In this document: one piece after another, positions 25,221 through 35,193 of the stretch
Position numbering within the stretch: position 1 is the stretch's first letter
How the letters are laid out: each line of letters opens with the position of its first letter
Source of the DNA: Dyella lutea
GTDB lineage: Bacteria > Pseudomonadota > Gammaproteobacteria > Xanthomonadales > Rhodanobacteraceae
Length of the DNA: 64,000 nucleotides
NCBI RefSeq assembly: GCF_024158035.1
Contig: NZ_JAMZEK010000003.1
Span: 620,001 to 684,000, forward strand
Reading direction: 5' to 3'
Notes under the pieces: generated by a model
What the model was told of the DNA's origin: nothing
Seen by the model: only the letters and a program-made list of their open reading frames with translations
The model's database searches: none
Program-made: the position numbers and the translations under genes

Positions 25221-25271
25221 CCAATAATGCAACAATCAGTTCTATTGGCGTCACTATGCGCACGATATGAT
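25221..25271 (+). promoter_or_regulatory. AT-rich promoter/operator region ahead of pirin
   Basis: The gap is much more AT-rich than its surroundings. It contains an inverted repeat CCAATA (25221-25226) / TATTGG (25243-25248), and TTGGCG (25245-25250) with TATGAT (25266-25271) 15 bases apart as a possible promoter. Confidence 0.35.
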
Positions 25272-25327
25272 TGCGCCTATCGTTCGTTCCAGGGCGCCGA
25301 CCGGCGCCGACCACATGGGAGAACGTC

Positions 25328-26029
25328 ATGATCGAACGCCGTCCTTTCAGCACCCTCGGCGGTGCGGACCACGGCTGGCTCAATGCCAAGCACCACTTCT
25401 CGTTCGCGGGCTACCACGACCCGCGCCGGATGGGCTGGGGCGCGCTGCGCGTGTGGAATGACGACACCATCGCGCCGGGCACCGGCTTTCCGCCGCACCC
25501 GCATTCGGACATGGAGATCATCACCTACGTGCGCGAGGGTGCCATCACCCACCGCGACAACCTCGGCAACGAGGGGCGCACCGAGGCGGGCGACGTGCAG
25601 GTGATGAGCGCGGGCAGCGGCATCACCCACAGCGAGTACAACCTGGAGCCGGGCACCACGCGGATCTTCCAGATCTGGATCATCCCGACCGAAACCGGCA
25701 AGCCGCCGTCGTGGGGCGCCAAGCCGTTCCCGCGCGGCGAGCGATCGGGCAGGTTCGTGGCGCTGGCCAGCGGCTTTGCCGACGACGCCGACGCCCTGCC
25801 CCTGCGCACCGACGCCCGCGTGCTGGGTGCCACGCTGAAGGCCGGCGAGAGCACAACCTACGTGCTGGCCGATGGCCGCCAGGCCTACCTGGTGCCGTCG
25901 ACCGGCTCGGTGGAGATCAATGGCGTGAAGCTGGACGCCCGCGACGGTGCGGCCATCCGCAACGAACCGGCTCTGCGCGTGACGGCGCTGGAAGACGCCG
26001 AACTGGTGCTGGTGGACGCGGCGGCCTGA
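25328..26029 (+). CDS. pirin-family cupin (quercetinase-like)
   Basis: A 233-residue bicupin protein. The N-terminal cupin carries the metal-binding pattern HPHSDMEIITYVREG and later THSEYN, as in E. coli YhhW. Pirins bind iron; some show quercetin 2,3-dioxygenase activity. A GGGAGAA site lies before the ATG. The gene ends at a strong terminator and is monocistronic. Confidence 0.9.
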   Translation: MIERRPFSTLGGADHGWLNAKHHFSFAGYHDPRRMGWGALRVWNDDTIAPGTGFPPHPHSDMEIITYVREGAITHRDNLGNEGRTEAGDVQVMSAGSGITHSEYNLEPGTTRIFQIWIIPTETGKPPSWGAKPFPRGERSGRFVALASGFADDADALPLRTDARVLGATLKAGESTTYVLADGRQAYLVPSTGSVEINGVKLDARDGAAIRNEPALRVTALEDAELVLVDAAA

Positions 26030-26055
26030 GGCACACGCGCACGGAAGCGGTGACA

Positions 26056-26083
26056 AAAACGGCGGCCGCAGGGCCGCCGTTTT
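26056..26083 (+). terminator. rho-independent terminator between pirin and GFA genes
   Basis: An 11-bp perfect stem AAAACGGCGGC / GCCGCCGTTTT with a 6-base loop, A-rich on one side and T-rich on the other, so it can serve both convergent genes. Confidence 0.85.
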
Positions 26084-26092
26084 GCGTGTGGG

Positions 26093-26497
26093 TCAGAGGT
26101 GCCGGGTTTCGGCCGGTGCGTGATGCCAGTTGTCATGACGCCCGTCGGCGTAGCGCACCGGCGCGTCGATCAGCTCGGCCGGATCCACGTCGTCGAGCGA
26201 GGCCAGCTGCACCGCCACGTAGTGCCCGCCGATCTCCTCCACGTAGCCACGCGCAAAGCTGTGTACCCCGCAGGTACGGCAGAACAGGTGGTGCATGGCC
26301 TTGCGACCGAACTGGTAATCCGCTTGCGCGTCCTCCCCGGCCAGCAGGCGGAACGCGTTGGGGCGAATGATGGCATTCCAGTTGCGGGTCTTGGTGCAGA
26401 TCGAGCAATTGCACTTGTTGGTCCCCGCTGCCAGGTCGATGTCCGCCTCGAAGCGCACCGCTCCGCAATGACAGCTGCCGGTATATGTCCTTTGCAT
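26093..26497 (-). CDS. GFA-family (CENP-V/glutathione-dependent formaldehyde-activating-like) zinc protein
   Basis: A 134-residue protein with the family's zinc-binding cysteines: C9 and C11 in [11 protein letters not shown]29-C31-C34 in [10 protein letters not shown], and C73-C76 in FCRTCG. Relatives include glutathione-dependent formaldehyde-activating enzyme and centromere protein V; most bacterial members have no proven reaction. It stands convergent to pirin and shares its terminator. Confidence 0.88.
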   Translation of the reverse strand: MQRTYTGSCHCGAVRFEADIDLAAGTNKCNCSICTKTRNWNAIIRPNAFRLLAGEDAQADYQFGRKAMHHLFCRTCGVHSFARGYVEEIGGHYVAVQLASLDDVDPAELIDAPVRYADGRHDNWHHAPAETRHL

Positions 26498-26655
26498 GCC
26501 TCTCTCTCCATGGGGTGGGAATGGCGGAATTATCGCTTACCCGTCATCGGGGCAGGCCATTGACCGCTTCGTCTCCCGCGCATCCGACAAAGGTTCAACT
26601 GCCCGTCACGCCACGTCTTGCTACCCTCAAGCGCTGAATCTCAGTGGAGGCGCGC

Positions 26656-27600
26656 ATGGGCAACGAATACGGCATCCATACCATCGACACCGGCTTCGTA
26701 CGGCAGCAGTTCGACGCCGCCTACCTCGTGGTGGACGGCGATCGCGCGGCTTTCATCGACTGCGGCACGAACTACGCCGTGCCGCGGATGATGGCCGCGC
26801 TCGACGCGGCCGGCCTCACTCCACAACACGTGGACTGGCTGATCCTGACCCACGTGCATCTGGATCACGCCGGTGGCGCCGGCGAACTGATCGCGCAACT
26901 GCCGAACGCGAAGCTGGTGGTGCACCCGCGCGGTGCGCGGCACATGATCGATCCTTCGCAGCTGTGGGCCGGTGCCAGCGCGGTGTATGGCGAGGCGGTG
27001 ATGGACGAGACGTACGGGCGGCTGCGACCGATTCCCGCCGAACGCGTGGTGGAGGCGCCGGACGGCCATATCGTGCACCTGGGCAACCGGCCGCTGCTGT
27101 GCATCGACACGCCGGGCCACGCGAAGCACCACATCGCCATCTACGACGAAAAAGCCAACGCGTGCTTTACCGGCGACACGTTCGGCCTGTCCTATCGCGA
27201 ACTCGATACCGACAAGGGCCCGTTCATCATCCCCACCACCTCGCCGGTGCAGTTCGACCCCGAGGCGCTGCATGACTCGATCGATCGGCTGCTCGCGATG
27301 AAGCCTGCAGCGATGTACCTCACCCACTACGGCCGCGTGGAACAGGTGGAGCGCCTGGCCGCGGATCTGCACGCACAGATCGATGCCATGGTGGCACTGG
27401 CGCGCGAGGCGAACGGCAAGCCGAACCGACACGAAGCGTTGAAGTCCGCCCTGGCCGACCTCTATGCCAGCCGCGCCGAGGCGCACGGCTGTCTGCAAGG
27501 TCGCGATGCCATGGAGGCCCTGGTGCTCGGTATGGACATCACGCTCAACGCGCAAGGTCTCGAGGTGTGGCTGGACAACGAACAGCGGCGTAGCGCCTGA
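26656..27600 (+). CDS. metallo-beta-lactamase-fold hydrolase
   Basis: A 314-residue MBL-fold protein. The metal site motif THVHLDH covers residues 65-71, with further ligands in TPGHAKHH and FTGDTFG. The C-terminal 80 residues are helical. It resembles the glyoxalase II/quorum-quenching-like branch, but the substrate is open. The ATG at 26656 was chosen for its GTGGAGG site; an in-frame ATG four codons upstream is possible. It is convergent with the TetR gene, 7 bases away. Confidence 0.85.
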   Translation: MGNEYGIHTIDTGFVRQQFDAAYLVVDGDRAAFIDCGTNYAVPRMMAALDAAGLTPQHVDWLILTHVHLDHAGGAGELIAQLPNAKLVVHPRGARHMIDPSQLWAGASAVYGEAVMDETYGRLRPIPAERVVEAPDGHIVHLGNRPLLCIDTPGHAKHHIAIYDEKANACFTGDTFGLSYRELDTDKGPFIIPTTSPVQFDPEALHDSIDRLLAMKPAAMYLTHYGRVEQVERLAADLHAQIDAMVALAREANGKPNRHEALKSALADLYASRAEAHGCLQGRDAMEALVLGMDITLNAQGLEVWLDNEQRRSA

Positions 27601-27607
27601 CGCGGAC

Positions 27608-28216
27608 TCAGCCGCAGGACGCGTCGATCAGCCGTTCGGCCACCGCCACCAGCGACCGCGCCGGTCCATCGCGTCCGAACAATTGCCCCGACGCATAGGT
27701 GCCTTCGAGCAGCAGTTGCAGTCCGTCGGCCAAGGTCTCCGGCGAAGCCGCGCCCATCGCCTCGGCCATGGCGGTCAGCCGCTTGCGCAGCTTGCGCTTG
27801 TGCGCCTGCGACACCTTGCACGCCGGATGGTCTGCGCCGGGGTACTCCACCACCGTATTGGTCAGCCCGCAGCCGCGATAGCCCGGCTTGGCCGCACGTT
27901 CGGCCAGTCCGCCAAAGTAATCGAGCAACTGCGCCTTCGGGTCGCCCGGATGTGCGGCGACCGACTGCTCGAACCGCACCCAGAATTCCGCGTCGTAGTC
28001 GCGCAGATAGGCTGCCGCCAGGTCGTCCTTGGACCCGTAGCTGCGATACAGGCTGGGCTTGGTCACGCCGGCGTCCTGCACGATCTGCTCCACGCCGATC
28101 GCGCGGATACCTTCGCGATAGAACAGTTCGCGTGCGGTGCTGCGGATGCGCTCGGCAGCGCGCGGCTTGTCCGCTGGTTCGTCATGCACCGGATCGGAGC
28201 TGTGTTTCGTGGCCAT
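27608..28216 (-). CDS. TetR-family repressor
   Basis: A 202-residue regulator. The N-terminal helix-turn-helix spans about residues 23-68 (ARELFYREGIRAIGVEQIV, then VTKPSLYRSYGSKDDL). The ligand domain is cysteine-containing (YRGCGLTNTVVEYPG; HPACKVSQ), which could sense electrophiles. It diverges from the MFS gene at 28287 over a 70-base gap holding two near-identical palindromic operators, so it probably represses both genes. Confidence 0.9.
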   Translation of the reverse strand: MATKHSSDPVHDEPADKPRAAERIRSTARELFYREGIRAIGVEQIVQDAGVTKPSLYRSYGSKDDLAAAYLRDYDAEFWVRFEQSVAAHPGDPKAQLLDYFGGLAERAAKPGYRGCGLTNTVVEYPGADHPACKVSQAHKRKLRKRLTAMAEAMGAASPETLADGLQLLLEGTYASGQLFGRDGPARSLVAVAERLIDASCG

Positions 28217-28238
28217 GAGTGTTTCCGATTGACGATGT

Positions 28239-28284
28239 TACCGATCGGTACGTATGATCCGTACACCAACCGTACTGATCGGTA
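28239..28284. promoter_or_regulatory. paired TetR operators between tetR-type gene and MFS gene
   Basis: TACCGATCGGTA (28239-28250, a perfect palindrome) and TACTGATCGGTA (28273-28284, one mismatch) lie 34 bases apart. The larger arms GTTACCGATCGGTAC and GTACTGATCGGTAAC are inverted copies of each other. The second ends three bases before the MFS start codon. Confidence 0.8.
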
Positions 28285-28286
28285 AC

Positions 28287-29561
28287 ATGACTATATCCCG
28301 CACCCGGCCGTTCGGCCAGAAGTACGTATTCGTCGTCGCCGGCGTGATCTTTCTGGCGTTGCTGGTCGCCTCCGGGGTGCGCTCCACGCCCGGCGTGCTG
28401 ATCGTCCCCCTGAACGAAGCCTTCGGCTGGAGTCGCGCCAGCATCTCGCTCGCCGCCGCGGTCGGCATTTTCTTCTACGGCATGATGGGGCCGTTCGCCG
28501 CGGCGCTGATGCAGGCGATCAGCATTCGTCGCACGTTGATCGGTGCGCTGGCGTTGATGGCGGTGTCGATCGCTTCCAGCGGATGGATGACCCAGTCCTG
28601 GCAACTGCTGCTGAGCTGGGGCGTGTTCTCCGGCGTCGGCTCCGGCTGCGTGGCGATGGTGCTCGGCGCCACGGTGGTGAACCGCTGGTTCGTCCGGAGC
28701 CGTGGCCTGATGATGGGTCTGCTCACCGCCAGTACGGCGACCGGCACGCTGATCTTCCTGCCGATGCTCGCTGCGCTCGCCACGCACCACGGCTGGCGCC
28801 CGGTGGTGTGGACGGTGGCGGCAGCCTGCGCGGTGCTGGTTCCCCTGGTGGCGTGGCTGCTGCCGGAGCGTCCCGCGGACATCGGCTTGCTGCCTTACGG
28901 GGCCACGGGGGCACCGGTCGCGCCGCCGCGACGGCCGCTGCTGGCGATCGCGTTCGGCGCGCTGATCCGGGCTTCGCGCACGCGCACGTTCTGGTTCCTG
29001 TTCGGTACCTTCTTCATCTGCGGGTTCACCACCAACGGGCTGATCGGCACGCACTTCATCGCCTTCTGCGGCGACCACGGCATCCCGGAAGTACGTGCGG
29101 CGGGTGTGATGGCGATGATGGGGGCATTCGACTTGGTCGGCACCACGCTGTCGGGCTGGCTGACCGACCGCTTCGACTCGCGCAAGCTGCTTTTCGTGTA
29201 CTACGGCCTGCGCGGGCTGTCGCTGATCTGGCTGCCCTACTCCGATTTCTCGTTCGCCGCCCTGGGCGTGTTCGGCGTGTTCTACGGCCTGGACTGGATC
29301 GCCACGGTGCCGCCGACCATCCGCTTGGCCACCGAAGCTTTCGGCGAGCACGATGCACCGGTGGTGTTCGGCTGGGTCGCAGCGGGCCACCAGATCGGCG
29401 CTGCCACGGCAGCCTTCCTCGCCGGCTGGCTACGGACGGTGGATGGCAGCTACGTGGCCCCTTTCGTCATCGCCGGGGTCGGCGGTGTGCTCGCTGCGGT
29501 AGCCGCCATGATGATCCGTCGCGCGGCTCCGGCCGAAGGCAGGATGATCGCGCTCAGCTGA
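28287..29561 (+). CDS. MFS transporter under TetR control
   Basis: A 424-residue carrier with about 12 membrane helices and the motif-A-like loop [14 protein letters not shown] between helices 8 and 9. The closest layout is the monocarboxylate/oxalate-antiport-like branch (segments [20 protein letters not shown] and [20 protein letters not shown]). It sits behind a TetR operator, so efflux or uptake of the TetR ligand is likely. Its 3' end overlaps the convergent csaA gene by 8 bases. Confidence 0.87.
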   Translation: MTISRTRPFGQKYVFVVAGVIFLALLVASGVRSTPGVLIVPLNEAFGWSRASISLAAAVGIFFYGMMGPFAAALMQAISIRRTLIGALALMAVSIASSGWMTQSWQLLLSWGVFSGVGSGCVAMVLGATVVNRWFVRSRGLMMGLLTASTATGTLIFLPMLAALATHHGWRPVVWTVAAACAVLVPLVAWLLPERPADIGLLPYGATGAPVAPPRRPLLAIAFGALIRASRTRTFWFLFGTFFICGFTTNGLIGTHFIAFCGDHGIPEVRAAGVMAMMGAFDLVGTTLSGWLTDRFDSRKLLFVYYGLRGLSLIWLPYSDFSFAALGVFGVFYGLDWIATVPPTIRLATEAFGEHDAPVVFGWVAAGHQIGAATAAFLAGWLRTVDGSYVAPFVIAGVGGVLAAVAAMMIRRAAPAEGRMIALS

Positions 29562-29904
29562 GCCGCGCGCCGTTCGGCACCGGGCGCTCGACGGTGGTGA
29601 TGACCACGCCCTCGTCGGTGTGGAACCCGGTCAGCAGGAACTGCGAGCGGAACGGTCCGATCTGCTTCTCGGGAAAGTTGATCACGCCGACGATCTGCCG
29701 ACCGACGAGATCCTCGGGCCGGTACAGCGACACGATCTGCGCGCTGGTCTTGCGCTCGCCGTAGGGACCGAAGTCCGCCCACACCTTCCATGCCGGTCGA
29801 CGGGCCTCGGGAAACGCCTCGACCCGGGTGACGGTGCCGGCGACGATGAGCACGCGCTCGAAGTCGGCCCGGCTGATCTGTGCGGGAATGTCGGCGTCGC
29901 TCAT
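29554..29904 (-). CDS. csaA: CsaA-like tRNA-binding domain protein
   Basis: A 116-residue protein with the EMAP-type OB fold seen in Csa[21 protein letters not shown] at the start, the [10 protein letters not shown] strand, and the closing [17 protein letters not shown]. Bacillus CsaA binds tRNA and has chaperone-like activity. The length fits the family (about 110 residues). The start at 29904 removes a non-family leader. Confidence 0.85.
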   Translation of the reverse strand: MSDADIPAQISRADFERVLIVAGTVTRVEAFPEARRPAWKVWADFGPYGERKTSAQIVSLYRPEDLVGRQIVGVINFPEKQIGPFRSQFLLTGFHTDEGVVITTVERPVPNGARLS

Positions 29905-29980
29905 GGACTCATGCAGTGCGCTGTGGAAAAACCGCAGGGTAGCGGCCATGCACGGAGCCGGCATGCCCCGTTCGCCATGC

Positions 29981-31270
29981 TCAGCCCTCCAGACGGGTCT
30001 TCAGCCAGTCGTTGAACTCGTGCCACCAGTAGGTGACCTGGGCCCCCGCAAAGCCGAATGGCCGCCAGGTGCTGGGCAGGCCGTAATCGGCGAACTGCTT
30101 CCAGCCCTCGTCGCCCTGGGCGATCGCGGCGGCGACCAGCTCGCCCGCCGCACAGGTCGGTCCCACCCCGTGACCGCCGAACGCCTGCGCCCACCACAGG
30201 CCATTGCCGTCGCTGCCGATCTGCGGCATCTGGTGGCGTGCATAGCTCATCAGGCCGGACCACGCATGGTCGACGCGCACGCCCTTGAGCTGCGGGAAGA
30301 CCCGCAGCAGGTCCCGCGTGAGCAGCCGCTGCACCGCCTGGGGCGAACGGTTGAGCACCGAGATCCGCCCGCCCCAGAGCAGCCGGCGATCGGGCAGCGG
30401 ACGGTAATAGTCGAAAGCAAAGCGGCTGTCGTAGATCGCCGCTCGCGTGCGCAGGCAGTCGTCCAGGCGGTCCCCGAGCGGCTCGGTCACCATCACGTAG
30501 GTCGCGATCGGCAGGATCGCGCGATCGATCGGCTTCTGCAGTCCGGCAAGGTATCCGCCGCAGGCGAGCACCACCTGGTCGGCGAAGATCTCGCCCTGCG
30601 CCGTGGCAATCCTCCAGCGCAGACCGGCGCGTTCCATGCGCTTTGCCGCGGTTCCTTCATGGATCGACACACCCTGCCCCGCCGCCGCCGTGGCCAGGCC
30701 GATGGCGTAGTTCAGTGGATGCAGGTGCAGCGCGTCGCGTTCGTAAAGTCCGTCGAAATAGCGCTCGCTGCGCACGCGTTCGCGCAACTCGACCTGATCG
30801 AGCCATTCCCATTGCACGCCGTAGCGTTCGGCCAGCAGGGTCTGGCGGTCACGCAATACGGCCGGGTCGCGAAACCAGTTGGCCCAGATCACGCCCTCGT
30901 CCACGGCATCGCAGGCGATGTCGTAACGGGCGACACGGTCGCGGATGCGGTGAACGGCCGCCGTGGTCAGCCCGAACAGCGCCTGGGCGCGCTCGGCACC
31001 GAGCTGGTCGAGCAGCGACTGCTCGCCGAGCGAGTAGCCGGCAAAGACGAAACCGCCGTTGCGCCCGGAAGCACCGAAGCCCACCTGCTCGCGCTCGAGC
31101 AGCACCACGTCGTTGACGCCGCGCTCGGCCAGGCCGAGTGCGGTATTCAGGCCGGCGTATCCGCCGCCGATGATCGCCACGCGGGCCTCGCGCCGACCTT
31201 GCAGCGGCGCGAAGGGCGCGTAGGCGTTCGCGGTGGCGCGGTAATAGGAGGCGGCCGGTACAGGGGGCAT
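29981..31270 (-). CDS. FAD-dependent amine oxidoreductase (PuuB-like)
   Basis: A 429-residue DAO-family flavoprotein. The FAD Rossmann motif [20 protein letters not shown] lies at residues 31-50, followed by [13 protein letters not shown], as in gamma-glutamylputrescine oxidase and related amine oxidases; the C-terminal [14 protein letters not shown] closes the FAD domain. It likely oxidises a small amine or amino acid with release of hydrogen peroxide. No puu genes are near, so the substrate is unsure. The start at 31270 was chosen over an upstream ATG with an atypical leader. Confidence 0.83.
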   Translation of the reverse strand: MPPVPAASYYRATANAYAPFAPLQGRREARVAIIGGGYAGLNTALGLAERGVNDVVLLEREQVGFGASGRNGGFVFAGYSLGEQSLLDQLGAERAQALFGLTTAAVHRIRDRVARYDIACDAVDEGVIWANWFRDPAVLRDRQTLLAERYGVQWEWLDQVELRERVRSERYFDGLYERDALHLHPLNYAIGLATAAAGQGVSIHEGTAAKRMERAGLRWRIATAQGEIFADQVVLACGGYLAGLQKPIDRAILPIATYVMVTEPLGDRLDDCLRTRAAIYDSRFAFDYYRPLPDRRLLWGGRISVLNRSPQAVQRLLTRDLLRVFPQLKGVRVDHAWSGLMSYARHQMPQIGSDGNGLWWAQAFGGHGVGPTCAAGELVAAAIAQGDEGWKQFADYGLPSTWRPFGFAGAQVTYWWHEFNDWLKTRLEG

Positions 31271-31396
31271 CAGGGCAAGGGTGAACCGGCTATCGACGAA
31301 GCCCGGAGGATAACCGCATACCGCCATTCGCGGGGCTGACGGCGTCCGGCCCGTGCCGAACGCAGGGCCGAACGCCACAGGCGGAAGCCAAGGCCG

Positions 31397-32272
31397 TCAG
31401 TGGGTGGCGACGAATTCGCGCACCACCGCCGCCAGCTTCGGATCCTGCATGGCCATATGCATGGTGGCGCGCACCAGGCCGGCTTTGTTGCCGCAGTCGA
31501 AACGGGTGCCCTGGAAACGGTAGGCCAGCACCTTGCCCTGCTCCTTGAGCAGCGCCTCGATAGCGTCGGTGAGCTGGATCTCGCCACCTGCACCTGGCGT
31601 GGTGCGCTCGAGCAGTTCGAAGATCCGCCCGGGCAGCACGTAGCGACCGACCACGGCCAGGTTGGAGGGCGCGTCCGCCGGCTTCGGCTTTTCCACCATA
31701 TGCCGGATCTCGGCGCTGCGCTCGTCCACTGGCGTAGCCGCCACGATGCCGTACTTGTCGGTTTCGTCGTGCGGTACTTCTTCCACGGCGATCACCCCTG
31801 CACCGCCCTGCGCCTGGGAGAGTTCGGCCATCTGCCCCAGTGCACCGCGGCCGGTATTCCAGATCAGGTCGTCAGGCAGGATCACCCCAAACGGCTCGTC
31901 ACCTACCACCGGCTTGGCGCACAGCACCGCATGGCCCAGACCGAGCGCCTCGGGCTGGGTGACGAAGATCGCCCGCACGTGCTTGGGCAGCGTGCCCTGG
32001 ACCATCGCCAGCAGATCGGACTTGCCCTTCTCCTGCAGTTTGGCCTCCAGCTCGTAGGCCTTGTCGAAATAGTCGGCGATGGCGTGCTTGTAGCGGTTGG
32101 TGACGAATACCAGGGTGTCGGCTCCCGCGTCGACCGCCTCGTCCACCGCGTACTGGATCAGCGGACGATCCAGCACCGGCAGCATCTCCTTGGCCACCAC
32201 CTTGGTGGCAGGAAGAAACCGGGTGCCGAGTCCGGCGACGGGGAACACCACCTTGCGCAACGGCTTGCTCAC
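31397..32272 (-). CDS. galU: UTP-glucose-1-phosphate uridylyltransferase
   Basis: A 291-residue GalU. The nucleotidyltransferase opening PVAGLGTRFLPATKVVAKEM and the sugar-binding segment VEKPKPADAPSNLAVVGRYV are diagnostic. It makes UDP-glucose from glucose-1-phosphate and UTP for LPS, exopolysaccharide and glucan synthesis. It is the last gene of the lapA-lapB-transferase-dehydratase-galU operon; its ATG directly follows the dehydratase stop. Confidence 0.96.
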   Translation of the reverse strand: MSKPLRKVVFPVAGLGTRFLPATKVVAKEMLPVLDRPLIQYAVDEAVDAGADTLVFVTNRYKHAIADYFDKAYELEAKLQEKGKSDLLAMVQGTLPKHVRAIFVTQPEALGLGHAVLCAKPVVGDEPFGVILPDDLIWNTGRGALGQMAELSQAQGGAGVIAVEEVPHDETDKYGIVAATPVDERSAEIRHMVEKPKPADAPSNLAVVGRYVLPGRIFELLERTTPGAGGEIQLTDAIEALLKEQGKVLAYRFQGTRFDCGNKAGLVRATMHMAMQDPKLAAVVREFVATH

Positions 32273-34168
32273 TTACCTTTCTCCAGTCTCTTGGCGACGG
32301 ATGGATACGACGTTGGCCGGCTGCGCCGTCTCGCTCCAGCGGAACGAGGGCAACAGACTGGACACGCAACGCCGCAGTTCCTCTTCATCGAAGCGGTCGA
32401 CCGCTTCCGCCGATCTGTTGATGGCCGCCACGAGCAACTCCCAGGCCACCTCGCGGTGCTGTGCCAGGAAGATCTTCGCGTGGGCGGTCTCGCTGTAGTT
32501 TTCCTGCGCGTGGAACAACTCCTCGAACAACTTCTCGCCCGCCCGCAGCCCGGTGTAGACGATCGGGATCTCCGTGGCCGGCTTCTTTCCGGCCAGCCGG
32601 ATCATCTGCTCGGCCAGATCGCGGATCTTGACCGGCTCACCCATATCCAGCGCGAAGATCTCTCCGCCGCGGCCCAGGGTGGATGCCTGCAGGATCAGTT
32701 GGCACGCCTCCGGAATCGTCATGAAGTAGCGCGACATCTCCGGATGGGTGACGGTAACCGGCCCACCGTCACGGATCTGTTGACGGAACAGCGGCACCAC
32801 CGAGCCGGCCGAGTCGAGCACATTGCCGAAGCGCACGGTGATGAAGCGGGTCGATGAGCGGGCACTGAGGTTCTGGCACCAGATCTCCGCAATGCGTTTG
32901 CACGCCCCCATCACGCTGGTGGGATTCACGGCCTTGTCGGTGGAGATCAGGACGAAGCACCCGACGCCGTGCTCGTGGGCCAGTTCGGCCACCTGGCGCG
33001 TGGCGAGCACGTTGTTGCGGAAGGCCGTGCGCAACTGGCTCTGCAACAACGGCACGTGCTTGTAGGCGGCCGCGTGGAAAACCACCTGCGGCTTGTGGTC
33101 GACGAACACCTGCGCCATCGCGACCCGGTCGCCGCAGTCGGCCAGTACGCCGTCCAGAATCAACTCGGGAAAATCCGCAGCCAGTTCCTTGGCCACGCGA
33201 TAGAGGTTGTATTCGCTGTTGTCGACCACGGTCAGCGCTGCCGCCCCGAGCCGTGCCACCTGGCGACACAGTTCCGAACCGATCGAGCCACCGCCACCGG
33301 TCACCATCACGCGTTGGCCGGTGAGATTCTCGCGGATCGCGGTCCAGTCGAGCTGGATGGCATCGCGCCCGAGCAGATCCTCGATCGCGACCTCCTTGAT
33401 CTCGTTGAAATGGGCGCGCCCGGCAACGACATCCTCCAGTCGAGGGACCGTGCGGTACGGCAGGCCGGTGGAGTCGCACAGTTCGACCACCCTGCGCATC
33501 TGCGCCGTGGACGCTCCGGGCAACGCGATCAGCAACATTTCCACACCGGTTTCGCGCGCCACGTCGGGCAGATCCTCGAGCCGCCCCAGCACCGGACAGC
33601 CGCTGATCTTGGCGCCGCGCAGACTGCCCAGATCATCGACGAACCCCACCACGTTGAAGCGGCTGTCCCGACGAAGGTCGCGCAACAGCGCTTCACCGGC
33701 CCGGTCCGCGCCCACAATGAGGACGCGCTTGGCCGGCTTGGACTCGAACAGGTCGACGCGACTGTCCTTCCAGAACCGGTAGAGCAGACGCGGAGTCCCC
33801 AGCAAGGTGGCGAGGATCACCGGGTAAAGCAGCAGTACCGAACGGGGAACCCCGGCGAGCCGGTCGTACAGGAACAGCACCAGGCCGATCACCAGACTGC
33901 CGGCCACGGCCGCGCGCAGGATGTTCCACAGGTCCGGCAGGCTGGCGAACCGCCACACGCCCTTGTACAGACCGGTCCAAGCAAAAAGCAGGCCCTGCAC
34001 GGCCAGGACAAGCGGGAATTCGAGTGCAACGAAGCTGACCACTTCATCCGGCTTCATCGCGTAGCGGAGCGCCTTGGCGAGCCACCAGGCGATGGCGGCC
34101 ACGGCGAGATCGTGCACCACGACGGCCGCGCGCGGATGGATCGCTGCGATGAACTTACGAACCGACAT
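32273..34168 (-). CDS. WbpM/FlaA1-type membrane nucleotide-sugar 4,6-dehydratase
   Basis: A 631-residue protein: four membrane helices in the first 125 residues, a CoA-binding-like Rossmann domain (about 145-240) and the catalytic SDR domain with the nucleotide motif VTGGGGSIGSEL (289-300). The catalytic Met420 and Lys424 in STDKAVNPTSVMGACKR are the M-xxx-K form of WbpM-like 4,6-dehydratases (tyrosine replaced). It likely converts UDP-GlcNAc to a 4-keto-6-deoxy sugar for O-antigen or similar glycans. It overlaps the upstream transferase gene by one base. Confidence 0.93.
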   Translation of the reverse strand: MSVRKFIAAIHPRAAVVVHDLAVAAIAWWLAKALRYAMKPDEVVSFVALEFPLVLAVQGLLFAWTGLYKGVWRFASLPDLWNILRAAVAGSLVIGLVLFLYDRLAGVPRSVLLLYPVILATLLGTPRLLYRFWKDSRVDLFESKPAKRVLIVGADRAGEALLRDLRRDSRFNVVGFVDDLGSLRGAKISGCPVLGRLEDLPDVARETGVEMLLIALPGASTAQMRRVVELCDSTGLPYRTVPRLEDVVAGRAHFNEIKEVAIEDLLGRDAIQLDWTAIRENLTGQRVMVTGGGGSIGSELCRQVARLGAAALTVVDNSEYNLYRVAKELAADFPELILDGVLADCGDRVAMAQVFVDHKPQVVFHAAAYKHVPLLQSQLRTAFRNNVLATRQVAELAHEHGVGCFVLISTDKAVNPTSVMGACKRIAEIWCQNLSARSSTRFITVRFGNVLDSAGSVVPLFRQQIRDGGPVTVTHPEMSRYFMTIPEACQLILQASTLGRGGEIFALDMGEPVKIRDLAEQMIRLAGKKPATEIPIVYTGLRAGEKLFEELFHAQENYSETAHAKIFLAQHREVAWELLVAAINRSAEAVDRFDEEELRRCVSSLLPSFRWSETAQPANVVSIRRQETGER

Positions 34169-35187
34169 CAGAATTTCCGCTCCCTAGCCCGCCGAAGGCA
34201 ACGCCGCTTCAGCATCATCCAGACCACCGCCGACACGCCGTAGACCACGGCAAAAACCACCCAGCCTCCCGCGCCCATAAGCCATGCGGCATACGCCGCC
34301 GGAGCGCACACAAGCAGGTTCCAGGCCGTATAAGACCCGGACACCGCTCCATGGGACCGCCCCCCGCGAACCATCCACTGGTAAAGATGCTCGCGGTGCG
34401 CACTGTACCAGCGGCGACCTCGCCAGATCCTGACCAGCAGCGTCATGCCCGCATCGGTGAAGAAGGCGGAGCAGAGGATGGCGGCTGGCCAGCACGTGGC
34501 CGGGGCGATCCGCCAGAGCATCGCGCCGACGGCGAACACCAGAAACCCCAATGAGCCGCTTCCGACATCGCCCATGAAGATGCGGGCCGGCGCCCGGTTG
34601 TACACCCAGAATCCTGTCGTCGCGAATCCCACGGCAAGCGCCGCGACGGCCAGCCCGTGAGCCGGCTGCGCTAACGCCAGAACCGCCAGCCCCGCCATCA
34701 CGAACATCGCCTGCTGTGCCAGCAGGCCATCAATACCGTCCATGAAATTGTGCAGGTTGATGCTTCCCACACCGACGAACAGCAGCAGTGGCAACCACGG
34801 GACCGGGACACCGGAGGCGCACAACGCCAGCGCCAACAATCCCGAGGCAGCCGTCTGGGCCACCAGCCTGGGGACGATCGGAAGCGGGCGATGGTCGTCC
34901 CACCACCCGGTCCATGCCACACAGGCAAGGCCCAGCCAGACGGCGGCAAGCGTCAGCCGGAGCTCGGCCGACGCAAGGTCCAGCGCAATGACCGGCAAGC
35001 CGATCAACACGGCGACGACGATGCCGATCCCGCCGCCACGCGGGGTCGGGATGGTGTGTGAGCGCCGCTGCCCAGGCTGGTCCAGCATGCCGCGACGATG
35101 CGCATAGGCGATCGCCGCGCGCACCACTGCAAGAGCAACGAGGAAGCAAAACGGTGGAAGCAACGAGGCCGACCCTGGCAAGACCAT
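34168..35187 (-). CDS. WbpL/WecA-type undecaprenyl-phosphate sugar-1-phosphate transferase
   Basis: A 339-residue polytopic membrane enzyme of the MraY/WecA superfamily with about ten helices. Conserved cytoplasmic motifs are WWDDHR (Asp97, Asp98), HNFMDGIDG (146-154), GDVGS (206-210) and HREHLYQ (264-270). It transfers a HexNAc-1-phosphate (often FucNAc or GlcNAc type) to the lipid carrier and starts O-antigen assembly. It lies between lapB and the WbpM-type gene in a tight operon, the same neighbours as in Pseudomonas-like O-antigen loci. Confidence 0.9.
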   Translation of the reverse strand: MVLPGSASLLPPFCFLVALAVVRAAIAYAHRRGMLDQPGQRRSHTIPTPRGGGIGIVVAVLIGLPVIALDLASAELRLTLAAVWLGLACVAWTGWWDDHRPLPIVPRLVAQTAASGLLALALCASGVPVPWLPLLLFVGVGSINLHNFMDGIDGLLAQQAMFVMAGLAVLALAQPAHGLAVAALAVGFATTGFWVYNRAPARIFMGDVGSGSLGFLVFAVGAMLWRIAPATCWPAAILCSAFFTDAGMTLLVRIWRGRRWYSAHREHLYQWMVRGGRSHGAVSGSYTAWNLLVCAPAAYAAWLMGAGGWVVFAVVYGVSAVVWMMLKRRCLRRARERKF

Positions 35188-35193
35188 TCCGCT

